NCBI GenBank assembly: GCA_016648135.1
Contig: JADDOH010023635.1
Span: 1-64,000, forward strand
Length of the DNA: 64,000 bases
Source: Agrypnia vestita
Lineage: Eukaryota; Arthropoda; Insecta; Trichoptera; Phryganeidae
Direction of reading: 5' to 3'
The position numbers and the translations under genes are program-made. Shown here piece after piece: positions 12,830 to 24,260 of the stretch (the stretch's first letter is position 1; each line of letters begins with the position of its first letter). The notes under the pieces were generated by a model. The model searched no databases, was not told the origin of the DNA, and saw only the letters and a list, made by a program, of their open reading frames with translations.

Positions 12830-12936
12830 GGTCAACATTATAGCATTTCGGGTTCTGCCGCGCTGAGTTTAGTTTCTACGGCAGGTTGAAGTAGATAGTA
12901 AACAATAATAACAGTGTTTGCAGTTCACATAATTCC
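12830..12936 (+). promoter_or_regulatory. Possible promoter and 5'-UTR exon of the first EcKinase gene
   Basis: A less AT-rich patch ends in AATTCC|GTAAGT, a strong donor after 12936. The first coding exon begins 4 bases after an acceptor (TTTTTTGTAG ending at 14180), so a non-coding exon must lie upstream, and this is the best candidate seen. Inferred from splice signals only. Confidence 0.35.
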
Positions 12937-14183
12937 GTAAGTTTATAAAGTACTTTTATTCCATTGTAAAACGTATTAAATTGTAATAACATCATTTAAA
13001 TTGTAATGTGGTTTGTTATATCTAACGTTTGTTAAAATAAAAAAAATATACAGGGAAAAATATGCAGTGTAATTACCTGTCTTGAATGGCCTTCACTGTA
13101 CTATATAATATATCACTTTAAAAGATAGTTTTTCATTTGAAATGTAATACAGAAATAATATTTTTAATTTTCCTAGTTAGATATACATAGGTGTATTTAT
13201 TTCAGACACCATTTTATTATTTAATTTTCATTAATTTGAGCTGTACATTGTATATATAGTACCAGTCTCTATGTATTAGTGATGCTCAAACCGTTATTTT
13301 CGGTACAGTTATTTGAAATTTATATCTATATGTTCCGATGATTGGTAACTAAGATACAATTGTTGTCTAGTATGATAAACGCCCGACGAATTGAATTGTG
13401 TAGCAAGTTTCACAATTTTCCTTCTTTATAATTTTTTACTTTTCTAATATTCTCATATTTCAGAATAGTCTAATTGGACATGAAAAATTCTTAATGTACT
13501 ACACTATATAGCAATATCTTAATATAATATTTAACTTTTAGAATTTAATTTAATTAATTATGTTAGGTATAAGGGGCATTATGCATTTATATATGTTTTG
13601 TGATTAATAAAATATATGTGAAAATAGTCAAATTAAAAAAATACATTATTTGAATCTGGTTTAGTAACTTTGCTTTGATAATTATTGTTTAATTTCATCA
13701 CATTTCAGATATCTCAGTTTACAATTAATTGACATAAGTCTACCAGAAGCTATCCTTTTTGTAGGTTCCCTGTTATCTGGACTTTCACCTGGTGTGATTT
13801 ACCAGATTGTAAGCGTGACTTTTCTTATTTGATGCTCCGCTATTAACTGCAGTGATAATGTATAAACTTTCATCATGTTGTGTCAAAATTAAGCAAAATA
13901 GTTTTCATTAAGTCTGTACCATTTAAATTTATATCTCACAGGAAATTAACAATTCAGTCCGACTCCGCAGTGAAGAAATTTGTCTATATAAAGCGATAAC
14001 CACATATCTAGATCATTATTTAAATTTGATACAAAATATTATATAGTTTCCAATTATAAATATTCATTAAATTAATTTAAACTATTGATCCTAAGGAACT
14101 AAGTTATTTGAAAGATGAACAATACCGCTGACGGTTATTATATTTTAATATTTTTTAAAGGAACTTAAATTTTTTTGTAGAAA

Positions 14184-17100
14184 ATGACCAAATTGACTGA
14201 AATTTCGTCAGTGCTGACGGAAGACTACTTGAGTGATCACTTGAGCAAATGGTTCGGCAAGGATGTCAAGTACGCCAGCCACGAGGTAATTATTTTATAT
14301 TTTTGTTGTGATTTTGCTGTCAATTTATAATATTAAATTGCTTGTTGGAAGTCTTCAGTTAACACACTCACTACTGAAAAAAACCCTAAAATTTATATGA
14401 CAGAGAATCCAAATACTGACCGATAACTCTGTGCTGAGGCGTAAAAGGACTTGCTCTCATGGTGTATGATAAGGAAATGAATATGAGCATAGAGCGCAAC
14501 AAGTTGGCCTTTTCTTTGAGAAAATGCCTCGCAACCTGCCTGGATGTAATGTGTTAATTGTTTATTTGAAAATATCCTTATGGTGCTTGTACTACACTCT
14601 ATATACCCCATCATAATCATCAAGTCACTCTTATAAGGGCTGATGCGAAACAGAGGCTTCCACTGGTATCCGGTAGTATAGCTCGGAATATATTTCTTTA
14701 TGGAAATTACTGCTCATTATAACCCTTAACCATTTCATTACACGATCCTGTATAAAATAAAAGAGGGCCGCTTGAAACAAAGAAATTATCTAACTGCTAT
14801 CATTTTAACATTACCACAGTCAAAACCTATCAATGTTTTATCACCAATTATCTTACATAAAATAAAAGAGGGCCGCTTGAAACAAAAAAATTATCTAACT
14901 GTTATCATTTTAAGATTACCACAGTGAAAATCCTATCAATGTTTTATCACCAAAATAAATCTCTTTATCTTGAAATTTTATTTTGGTTTGGCTGTGCAAA
15001 AATTTACAGTGTATTCGTGAATATAAAATTCTATATAGGATTGAGGGGCCAGCTTTGGCCACTTTAAGATATTTTTTGCCAACTGTGCATCACTACGAAC
15101 TCAAAAATAGTCAGAATGTATTTTTTTGAATTTACCCATATAGCACATTAATTACTCTTTTTAAAATGTAGGAAAAAAGTATATAAAATTTAATATAATT
15201 TAAAATATAAACATCAAACTTAAAATGTGTCCAAATGTGCCAGTTCTGGCCACTTTTTATCTAGTTTTGGCCATGTTATTATGCCAGTTCTGGCCACTTC
15301 AGTTTTTATAAGATTTCTTAATATTTAGAATAAAAATAAAACAAGGTAGGTAAGTAACTGTAGGAAAATTATGAGTTTTATTATAATTATGATATTTTCG
15401 TGCCTATAGCTTAAGAATGAGGTAATTTTTAATGCCACACTATACCCGGACAGATCAATTTGAAAAGAAAAGAATGAATTTTACTAATGCATGGTCTCCT
15501 TTTGGACTTCTTATTTCTAATTCTTCATTTTCTGAACATGTTGATTTGATAAATCCCCAATTTATTAAAATTAATAAATTAATAATCTCATTTGTTGGTT
15601 ATTTTTTTAAGAATGTTCTTAGTTTTTCACGGCCACTCAGAATCTTCTAGTTTGTATTTTCTGGGATATTATGCCGTGTTTTTACGATCTTTTTGGCCGA
15701 AAATGAACCAGAATAGTTTTTTTTCTTTTGTTCAAACTACCAGCTTTTTTCTTCATTTTATGTTTTCTTAATTGTTTTTCTCTTACTCTTCCTTGTCTTC
15801 CATTTCTGCTTCTTTTACTGCCAAGTTCTATAACTTGCCAGAAGAAATATATTCTGTTTTACGCATAGTATTAATACTCTTTTCTTTGGCCAGACTACAC
15901 TATTATTAACTAAATATATGGCCTTGGCGGTTGTTATAATATGTAATAATTTGTGAGGTAGAGCCAACAGAAATATAGTTGCGAGGAATAAATTGTCAGA
16001 TGATTTTGCTTGAGTGGACAATTCATTCTGAACATCAATTTGTTGAAGCTGCTGAAGTAGACGTTTCATTTAAGTGCAAATGAATTTATTTTTGGTATGG
16101 GTCTTCTTGAACTGGTACTTTGTGCAGAACATTACTTATTGGATCCACGGTTGTAGTTGAATTGAAATAAATGGTTGATGCATCAAAGGACAACTGAGTC
16201 TCATTGAGGATACCTACTTTTTGAGAAAGTGTATTAGAAGAATTCAACTCATTCGATGATTGTACTCTTCCTAACTGTTGAACTGAATTATCATCTTTAA
16301 AAGCTATCCATATTGTATATAGCATTGATTAGTCTAATCTAAACCATTTTGATAAAAATCTTAGAAATATTTTAGTAGATCTGGTTGAATCTTCAATTTC
16401 CAGGTAGGTACTCCAAGGGAGTTGACTTGTCGATATCTTTTTATGGCCATGGTTTTTATAATCGTAACCCATCAAAATGACGGTACTTTTACATGTCAGT
16501 TCGGTTCGGTTAAAAAAATATATATATAAAATTATCAAAAATAAAAATATTAAAAAAGAAGTTTTTTCAAAAAAAAATATCCGAAAAAGAAAATTGTTTG
16601 AAATAAAATTTTACTATAAAAAAGTTACGGACGTTACACGAAGTCGGAAATTTTTGTAATTGGGATATCATCGTAAATAATTAATTATGTTTTTCAAAAA
16701 AGGTGACCAAAACTACCGCACTATGTGAGCCAGTTGTGGCCATGTCCATGGTCAAAACTAGAAAACAAGTAAGATTGCTCTGTCAGTTGTGGCCATGGGG
16801 CATTTTTCTTCTAAGAAATAAACTAAATTATGAAATAACCTTAAAACAATGTTCCTAGGACTTTCATTCAATAGGTTAAATTGATTCACGAACACAAACA
16901 TAAGTGATTAAAAAGTTATTTTCACATTACTCATCCACGGGCCCTTATTGTTTTTGCTAAGAATTTAATAATTTTTAACGAATGTCACCAAAAAGTTCAA
17001 CCAATACTCAAAGAATGGCGGCACAGTTGTTATTTATCAAAACAAAACACAGTTTAAAGAATTGATCGGCATAAATAAAATAACAAATATATTTTCATTG

Positions 17101-20100
17101 TCTTATTTATACACCTTTGGATGTCCAAGTGGCCAAAACCAGGGGAGTGGCCACAACTGGCCTATCAACCCTTTTCATTGTATTTGTCCCAAACAGAAAA
17201 TACAACATTTTTTTTATGTTTATTAGGCAATATTTCTGAAAAATTAACCTAATTGCATTAAGGTACAGATACACATGCTTCTTTAGTGGCATGCTAATGA
17301 GCATGCCACTAATAAGCATGCCCTAACAACTGTACACACTTGCTCATTACTGGCATGCTTATTAGTGGCATGCTCATAAATAAGCATACCCAAAGCTAAC
17401 AATCAAACACACATGCTTATTAGTGGCATGCTCTTGTCATAGAATAGAGACGCTCTTGTACAAAATGGATACTTTGCAAACTGAAATAGAAAATTGAAGT
17501 GTACCAATAAATCAAAAAAGTTCCCGAGTTTCCATCCGCACATTTTTGATTTTAGTTTATATAATTTTTATTGTAAGATTTGAATCATTCATGCCTATTA
17601 ATAAAGTTTCGTAAACATTATTTCTCACTATATTATTTTTACACAACGGTGACCGAGTATTCCACAGACATTCATGATTCCTATAATAAGTCACGAAAAG
17701 TAATGTTTTATCATCTCCCCAACGCGCCATATTTGTTTCATCTGTCGTGGACTGAGAAGATTGCATTGATAATACTATAGCCGCGAAGTCCGCGAATGAC
17801 ATAAGCATGCTCATAAATAAGCAAGTCTGTTCACACATGCTCCAAAGATACCCATTCTCTATGGTGAATGACAGTGGCAAGCTTATAAATCAACCGGCGG
17901 TTGATTTTTGAGCATGCCACCTAGTGGCATGCTCAAAATTATTTCTAGCAATGTGCGTACACACATGCCACTAATAAGCATGCCACTGTCAAGGTCGATA
18001 CTGCGCATGCTCACGTGCCACTAAATAAGCATGTGTATCAGACGCCTTAGATCCGCATTTTATACTGATAATAACATAGGCCTTAGGTTAGATAATTAAG
18101 AAATGTTAGAAAACTAAAAGTCCCTAAACATTAAATTATTATAAGTAACTAAGAAGCAATTAAATTTAACACATAATCTAATATTTTATATATTCCCTAT
18201 TTCATTGTCTCACTGTTATACTCCACACCTCTCCTCCACCACAAATGAGGCCATATCCCCACCTAACACTTGACTAAACTTAATTTATGGAAGTTATTTC
18301 ACATTCGTCCTGATGAATATACGGTACGACATTTAAAAACAATCAGTGTAGTTTATATGTACAACGTTTATTAGTTTTCTAAAATTTTCTTTGAAATGAA
18401 TCATTTTCTTTCAATTACCATCTATGCCCTTACATTTTATCAATAGATAGCTTGGAATGCAAACAAATCTCACATTAATTTATATGATACTTAATTTCAT
18501 ATTCTTGCATTTTCCAGCAATTTTCTACAGCCAAATTCGCTACGCTGCACTGTTTCATGAGATCCAATTTATACAAAATTTTACATATAATAATTCATTA
18601 ATTATTTCTTTTTGATTTAATTCATCACATGTTGCTTTTAGTTTTGCGAAGGAACTGCCAAAGGAGATAGCTATCTTAGCGATTTATACCGTATCATCTT
18701 CCATGGTAAACTGGTCTCACCAACTTCTGGGGAGTCTGCCGAGGTCTCCTTAAAAGTTATTCTCAAAAGTTTTCCCTTGAATATTGCGAGGAGGAAGACA
18801 TTCAGGTCACATACCTTCTTCAGTAACGAAATCAACTTCTACGAGTTCATCCTTCCTAAACTATTAAAGTTCCAAGCAGAGAAGAAAGTAACGAACCCCT
18901 TCACCAATTATCCGAAAGTATTCGCTTCCGTCACTAACGGTGTTGATGATTTCTTAGCCATGGAAGATTTGACCACTTATGGTTTTGGAGGAGCATTCAG
19001 GCAGGAAGGAATTGACTACGCTCATTGCCAAAAAATTTTAGAAACATTTGCAAAGTTCCACGCTTTGTCGTTTGCGTTCAAGGACCACCATCCGGAAGAA
19101 TATGAGGAAATGGCCAAAAAGGTTCCTGAAGTTTACTACGATTCAAAGTACTGGGAATGGTATAGACCATTTTGGAAGCTTCTGTGCGTTTGTGCAATAG
19201 ATGCCGTACACAAAGAGTTTCCGAATACCATTTATGAGGAAAAGATTAATGAATTCGCGACAGAGAAAACATATGAAAAAATGTGCGCCGCAGTTCACAA
19301 TAACTCAAAATCTGATGTTATCGGGCACGGGGATTCCTGGACTCCTAACTTCTTGTTCAAATATAGAGATGGTACTAACATCCCAGAAGATTCTATAATG
19401 ATTGACTTCCAATTATCAAGATCGGCGTCTCCTGTTGTTGATATTGCTTTCTTCATATATGCTTGCTCTACCGAGAAGTTGAGGGATGAAAAGTATCACG
19501 ATATGCTGAAGTATTACTATGAAGTGCTATCGACCCAGATCAGAGAAATGGGCAGTGATCCAGACAAGGTGTACTCTTGGGACGACTTCATGGATGAAGT
19601 TAAGAAATTTTCGTATTTTGGACTCGGGTTCAGTATGGAATCGACTCCTGTGATCATTTTAGAGCCGGATGAGGCTTTTGAAATGGATTCTCTCACGGTA
19701 AGATGTCAAATTTATTTTTTAAGTTTTATAATTTAGTCAATTAATGTATATTATAGATGTCTCACAGAGACGAAACTGTATTTTTATGGGAAAGTAGGTA
19801 TAGAAGTAATTTTTTGGTGTACGTAGGACTTACGACCTATCGTATGGTTGGCTTAAGTGATCACTTTACATATATGTAACATTCTCCATTTCCATCCATG
19901 ATAGAATATTCCATGTCTAAATTCAAATATATAACTTCCAAAAAATTAGTAGACATGGTATATTCTATCATGGGTGGAAATGCAAACGTTACATATGTGT
20001 AAAGTGATCACTTAAGCCAACCATACGATAAGTCGTAAGTCCTATATACACCAAAAAATGACTTCTATACCTACTTTCCCATAAAAATACAGTTTCGTCT

Positions 20101-20395
20101 CTGTGAGACATCTATAATATACATTAATTGATTAATGATGTCTCTATGACAAGAAATCCAGCACTACCGTTCTGAAAGATTTGAACAAACTCAAAAAATA
20201 TTCTTTATAATTTGGTTTCGCTTGGGCTGTATTTTTTAAATGAGTTAATTTGTAACACAATTAAATTAATTTTTTCAGGGGACCGAAGCTGTAGAAATAA
20301 CTCAAGTTTGGAACATTAAACCTATTAAGTCTCAGGCAGGACGACTGCGATTGGCTGGAATAGTGAGGCACGCCGTGGATAATGGCTACATATGA
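14184..20395 (+). CDS. EcKinase / CHK-kinase-like protein, gene 1 (three exons, 424 aa)
   Basis: Coding exons are 14184-14285, 18642-19697 and 20279-20395, all phase 0, with GT-AG introns. The start is the only ATG right after the acceptor at 14180. The family is kinase-like (aminoglycoside-phosphotransferase fold) and expanded in insects. Members are proposed to phosphorylate ecdysteroids or detoxification substrates; the substrate here cannot be told. Visible motifs: a Gly-rich loop GTAKGDSYLSD (residues 38-48), lysines around LKVILK (71-76), hinge MEDL (141-144), the catalytic Brenner motif HGDSWTPN (263-270), the Mg-binding DFQ (289-291) and C-terminal HAVDNGYI. The length is usual for the family (about 400-430). 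No signal peptide or membrane segment is seen, so it is probably cytosolic. Intron 1 (4.4 kb) holds a pogo-like and a Harbinger element; intron 2 holds a foldback. It appears intact. Confidence 0.9.
14752..14954 (+). repeat. Two tandem copies, period 105 bp
   Basis: Unit 1 (14752-14856) and unit 2 (from 14857) both read ATAAAATAAAAGAGGGCCGC..ATTATCTAACTG.TATCATTTTAA..TATCAATGTTTTATCACCAA with few differences. They lie in intron 1 of EcKinase gene 1. No function is suggested. Confidence 0.85.
15038..17171 (-). mobile_element. Degenerate DNA transposon with TGGCCA sub-terminal motifs (pogo-like?)
   Basis: The termini are inverted repeats: GGATTGAGGGGCCAGCTTTG left; GGGTTGATAGGCCAGTTGTG as the reverse complement of the right. 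CAGTT.TGGCCA motifs cluster near both ends (15239-15300, 16727-16800, 17130-17165). The architecture resembles the pogo-like element at 2386 (G-rich ends, repeated GGCCA motifs, TA at the left flank), but the right flank is TT. Minus-strand open pieces exist at about 15660-15815 (a very basic stretch, RQGRVREKQLRKHKMKKK), 15815-16069, 16086-16325 and 16329-16538. None gives a recognisable catalytic motif. Confidence 0.55.
17261..18046. mobile_element. PIF/Harbinger-derived element with a MADF-like fragment
   Basis: It is flanked by TTA on both sides (17258-17260, 18047-18049). The terminal inverted repeats share GATACACATGCTT.TTTAGTGGCA. The sub-termini hold many copies of a TTAGTGGCATGCT / AGCATGCCACTAA palindromic motif. 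The minus frame 17557-17880 includes ARWGDDKTLLFVTYYRNHE followed by CLWNTRSP, which fits a MADF domain (W-x-x-D/E...L..Y..H..LW); MADF or Myb proteins accompany Harbinger transposases. The transposase itself is absent. 786 bp, in intron 1 of EcKinase gene 1. Confidence 0.7.
19737..20131. repeat. Foldback family A, intact copy (395 bp) in intron 2
   Basis: Almost the entire length is two inverted arms that start TCAATTAATGTATATTATAG and pair through CTCACAGAGACGAAACTGTA, GGGAAAGTAGGTATAGAAGT, ATCGTATGGTTGGCTTAAGT and GATCACTTTACA to a centre at about 19934. Related copies lie at 23597-24175 and 45541-45694. It is non-coding and would form a very long hairpin in the pre-mRNA of EcKinase gene 1. 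Confidence 0.9.
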
Positions 20396-20530
20396 AGTTC
20401 CATATCGATGAACATAGCAAAATTTTTATAAACAATTTACAACGTACATACTACCTTCATTGGTTTTTTAAATATTTTAACTGCGACATACCCATAATGT
20501 TTTTTGAAAAAGTTATTTTAAGTAATTGTT

Positions 20531-20536
20531 AATAAA
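20531..20536 (+). terminator. Polyadenylation signal AATAAA, EcKinase gene 1
   Basis: Canonical hexamer 135 bases after the stop codon at 20395, the expected distance for this gene's 3' end. Confidence 0.6.
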
Positions 20537-20714
20537 ATCTTAAAGTATTTTAATGATAAGGTATTTGCACTTTTTTTTATTAAACAGAGTACACGTACAT
20601 ATTGACATGTGATAATGTATACTTTATATTTATAATATAGTTTTAGCTGCATATATGCTAACATTATGTGATATTATTTTAAACTCATTTATTTTGAAGT
20701 AGAAAAAGTTTATT

Positions 20715-20816
20715 TATCATTTTGCAAAAAAATTCACCTAAATCGGTCCAGGAGTTTTTTAGTCTACAGCGGATACGCACACAAACATTGCCTTTTATAT
20801 ATACATATATAGATTT
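20715..20816 (+). repeat. Non-LTR-type 3' tail fragment
   Basis: CACCTAAATCGGTCCAGGAG..ACGCACACAAACATTGCC followed by a TATATA-rich tail resembles the 3' ends of arthropod RTE-like elements and the SINEs that borrow them. No coding remains. Confidence 0.45.
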
Positions 20817-20972
20817 GTAGATAAACTGTAAAAATAAATTCTTTACAATTCAATACTGTTTTTTATTTGGTTTAATAATATATAGAGTGACACATATAGA
20901 GTTTGATAGTTCTGTATTGATTTTAAGAAATTGTCATTATAAAGTAAGAAATACAAACTTCATACAAGCTTC

Positions 20973-21086
20973 ATTCCAGAACGCCAGCAAGTTAGTCCTA
21001 TTTTCATAGTACATGCATTTAGGTTAATTTGAAAATAGTAAGAACATTGATGAGACACATTCTATGTTCGCATCTCTATTTAAAAA
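20973..21086 (+). repeat. SINE copy, 5'-truncated
   Basis: It shares the SINE body (CCAGCAAGTTAGTCCTATTT, TCATAG.ACA.GC, TTAATTTGAAAATAGTAAGAA, TATGTTCGCATCTCTATTTA) with the fuller copy at 57814-57980, but lacks the tRNA-like head. Confidence 0.75.
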
Positions 21087-21189
21087 GGGATAAATGCAGA
21101 ATAGGGCGTTGAGAGCTGTCAGATACGCGAACCACAGACAATTATTCAATGATTTCCATAGATACGTGTAAAACTTCAAAGGAAAAGGC

Positions 21190-21998
21190 TGATTTGTCAA
21201 ACTTATTAACGATTTTTAAATTGGAATTACTCCTTTAATATAAGAGTGCGACATTACTTTATATACATTTTTGGAATCAGGACATTCAATTATACCGGAA
21301 AATTTGTTAATATTTCCTACAGCTCCCAATGCCCCATTCTGCATTCTGCCCTTTAAAAATATCTAAGTGTATGAAAATAATATTACCAATGCCATTTTAT
21401 TGTGTGCATTGTATTCTTGACATTCTTAATCATAGACTAATTACCTCCTACGTACTCTCTATATAGGTAAATAGGAGAATTTTAATGTATCCTCCTTCAG
21501 ACTACCATTTGTTTCGGCCACTTTAGCGCTTCCTAGTAAATAAAGAATTTTCCCAAAAAGATGTTGAAGAGGACATTACAGCTTTGTAAGTCAGATACAA
21601 GCACTAGCAGAAGGTTATAAATTAATTTAAAAAGAGCAAAATGTATTTATACTCAGTATTTTTTATATAAGGGGTTCATGTTGTTTTTGAATACTTTTTA
21701 AATTAAAATATTTTAATGGATTAGGTTTCGTTTGAAGTGTCTCGAGTGTCTTTATTTAAACAAAAAATTGTCCTTTTCCCTGCCGGATACTCGCATATCG
21801 TATAGATAAAATGGTTGAGCTGTCAAACCTACTAAGGTAATAATTGAGATTTTCAAATTGGAATCATTTATTTAATATAAATAAATATAAGAGTGTGACA
21901 TTATTTTATGACATTATTGGAATCAGGACACTCAATTATACCAAAAAAACTTGTTAATGTTTCATACAACACCCAACGCCATATTCTGCATTTATCCC
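21190..21998 (+). repeat. Direct repeat pair (about 21190-21350 and 21815-21998) with a mariner relic between
   Basis: Both repeats carry AAATTGGAAT.A, TAATATAAGAGTG.GACATTA, TGGAATCAGGACA.TCAATTA and CATTCTGCATT. Between them, 21488-21665 reads DYHLFRPL, then RFLVNKEFSQKDVEEDI. This is the C-terminal region of a mariner transposase, with stops. The repeats may be parts of the same degraded element. Confidence 0.6.
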
Positions 21999-22300
21999 AA
22001 ATGACGCATCATATATTATTACTGATGGATTTAGCATTCACATTGTAGAGATTATTCACGATGATCATCAAATAATATACAGTTTTTCGCTGCTTAAGAT
22101 TTGAGAGAAACAGAATCTCTCATCGACAGGTAATGTATCAAACTGACCACTTTTAAAAATAGAATTATTACACAGATTCTGTTCAAATATAACTAATTCA
22201 GTTCAAATATAAATAATGGTTAGGTACTGAAAAAATGAGCTGAAGTTACTACTTTTACTGTGGTCAATAGTGGTTTATATAAATACATGAATAAAAAATA

Positions 22301-22991
22301 CAGTGGTACCTCGAATTGCGAAAGTAATTCGTTCCGTAACTTTGCTCGTATCTAAAAGCAATTTTCTCCATTGAAATTAATTGAAATGCCATTAATCTGT
22401 TTCACCCCCCAAAATGCCACCCCAGTTTTTTGTTACGTGTTTTTGAATAAGAAAAATGTATTTATCGATTATTAAAAATGTATTTATTGGACCAGAATGT
22501 CAAAAGATAGGGAGGAACGATACATATGGACGGAACTGCTATGGCGTGACAGTCTAAATTGTCACAAGCAAATCTTAAATGTTAATGTCCGAAAAAAGGC
22601 TATTATTATTATTATATTTATTGAGTATTAAATGACAAATAATTTATAAAAACATAATAAAAGAGAATGTAAAGAAATAAACTGGTTTACAGTGTTACTT
22701 TCGCTTAATTTTCATCACTGTTTTTCTCTTCACTTGTGTTTGTCTCTTTCGCCACGCTTTCCTCACTTTCACCTACAGGCCGTTTCAAAAAAATATGACC
22801 AGGGAGGTTTGTTTCTTCCTCCCTTTCAGAATGTGGCGGAAATGAGTTAGGCAAGTGCCGTTAAATAACTCCGATGCACAACCAGTTGCAACATTTTCGG
22901 GCTCTTTCTTTTCCACGAACATAAACAAGTGCACACAGCGCACTCTCAAAAAACTCGTATGTTAGGGCACTCGTATGTCGAGAATCCACTG
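22301..22991. mobile_element. Tigger-type non-autonomous element, 691 bp
   Basis: TA flanks both sides (22299-22300, 22992-22993). The ends are CAGTGGTACCTCGAATTGCG left and CAGTGGATTCTCGACATACG as the reverse complement of the right, the CAGTGG..CTCG type of Tigger/pogo ends. No transposase frame is recognisable. It lies in the spacer between the two EcKinase genes. Confidence 0.75.
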
Positions 22992-22993
22992 TA

Positions 22994-23596
22994 TATTAAA
23001 AATCATTGTTACTAATAAATAAATAAATTTAGAATTACAATCAAAACATATCAAATAAATGAGAAATCAGTGAAGAAAAAGCAATTTTATTATGTATTTC
23101 AATCTTACTTCCATAGAATGAAATAATTTTATGAAATAGTTTATCACTGACTTATCAGAAACACCACACAAGTGGTATCTTAACACTTGTAATCTCTTCT
23201 TTCAACACTAGAAAGACCAATTCAATATACTAAATTTTAGTTGAAGATATTTAGCTAATTATAATTTCTATAAATTGAACTTTTTACAACAATGAATATT
23301 TTAAAATCACTTTACGAAATATACTGTGTTATTCCTTCTGTAATAATGAAAATTTTACTTTGTATGCGCCAAAAGAAGATAACTTCAATAACAAACCTTT
23401 GCAGTCTATCAACTTTGGTTACTAATGTATGTATGTCTAACATTATTACATTTTAAGTCATGTATTTCATTTGGATCAAAATTTACATTCAAGATGGGAT
23501 GTAATTTGAGAATCTTTTAACTTGAATATGTAGACCTCTAAAGAATGAATTGGCCCAAAAATAGCGGTATCATTTTTATTTTACACTTATGTATAT
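22994..23596. other. No gene recognised
   Basis: AT-rich spacer. I searched it for a counterpart of EcKinase exon 1 (short ATG exon of about 34 codons ending in GAG|GT) and saw none. Confidence 0.5.
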
Positions 23597-24175
23597 TCAA
23601 TCAATGTATATTATAGATGTCTCACAGAGACGAAACTATATTTTTATGGGAAAGTAGGTATAGAAGTCCTTAGGTATACATAGGGCTTATGACCTATCAT
23701 ACGACTGGCTTAAGTGATCACTTTAAATAGAATACTATGTCTACTAATTTTTGGAAGTTGTATGTATTTAAATTATATGCCACGTTTCACATATGAGTTC
23801 TAACAATCCTCAGCGCGGCCGGCACCAAAGCTTTTTCATTCCCCTTAAATGACCACAGATGTCGCTAAATGATACATCTATGTTGATTTTGGAGTTTTGT
23901 TAGCAATATCCTTTAACCAAAAATGAGTAGACGTGGTATTCTATCATGGATGGAAATGGCGAACGTTACATTGTGTAAAGTGATCACTTAATGGCTTAAG
24001 TTATCACTTTACACAATAATTTTAAATAATAATACTTAAGCTTACGACCTATCGTATGGCTGGCGCCGTACGATAGGTCATAAGCCCTATGTACACCCAA
24101 GGACTTCTATACCTACTTTCCCATAAAAAAATACGGTTTCGTCTCTGTGAGATATCTATAATATACATTAATTGA
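23597..24175. repeat. Foldback family A, rearranged copy
   Basis: The same outer ends as the copy at 19737 (TGTATATTATAGATGTCTC left, its inverse right) enclose a scrambled middle with extra internal motif copies (TGATCACTTAATGGCTTAAG, ACGATAGGTCATAAGCCC). The 65-70 bases after its right end (TTAATGATGTCCCTGTGAC.. to CTCAAAACATTC) also match those after the 19737 copy (20132-20205). It ends 85 bases before exon 2 of EcKinase gene 2. Confidence 0.8.
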
Positions 24176-24260
24176 TTAATGATGTCCCTGTGACAAAAAA
24201 CCAGTACAGTTCTGAAAAATTTGAACATACTCAAAACATTCCTATGTATATTGTTTACAG

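Noticed and set aside
14208..14240. Similarity between TGATCACTT in EcKinase exon 1 and the foldback A motif
   Set aside because: Only about ten bases around a palindromic site; no extended match.
17270..18040. A CRISPR-like array of TTAGTGGCATGCT repeats
   Set aside because: Repeats are irregularly spaced, occur in both orientations, and sit inside a Harbinger-type element in insect DNA.
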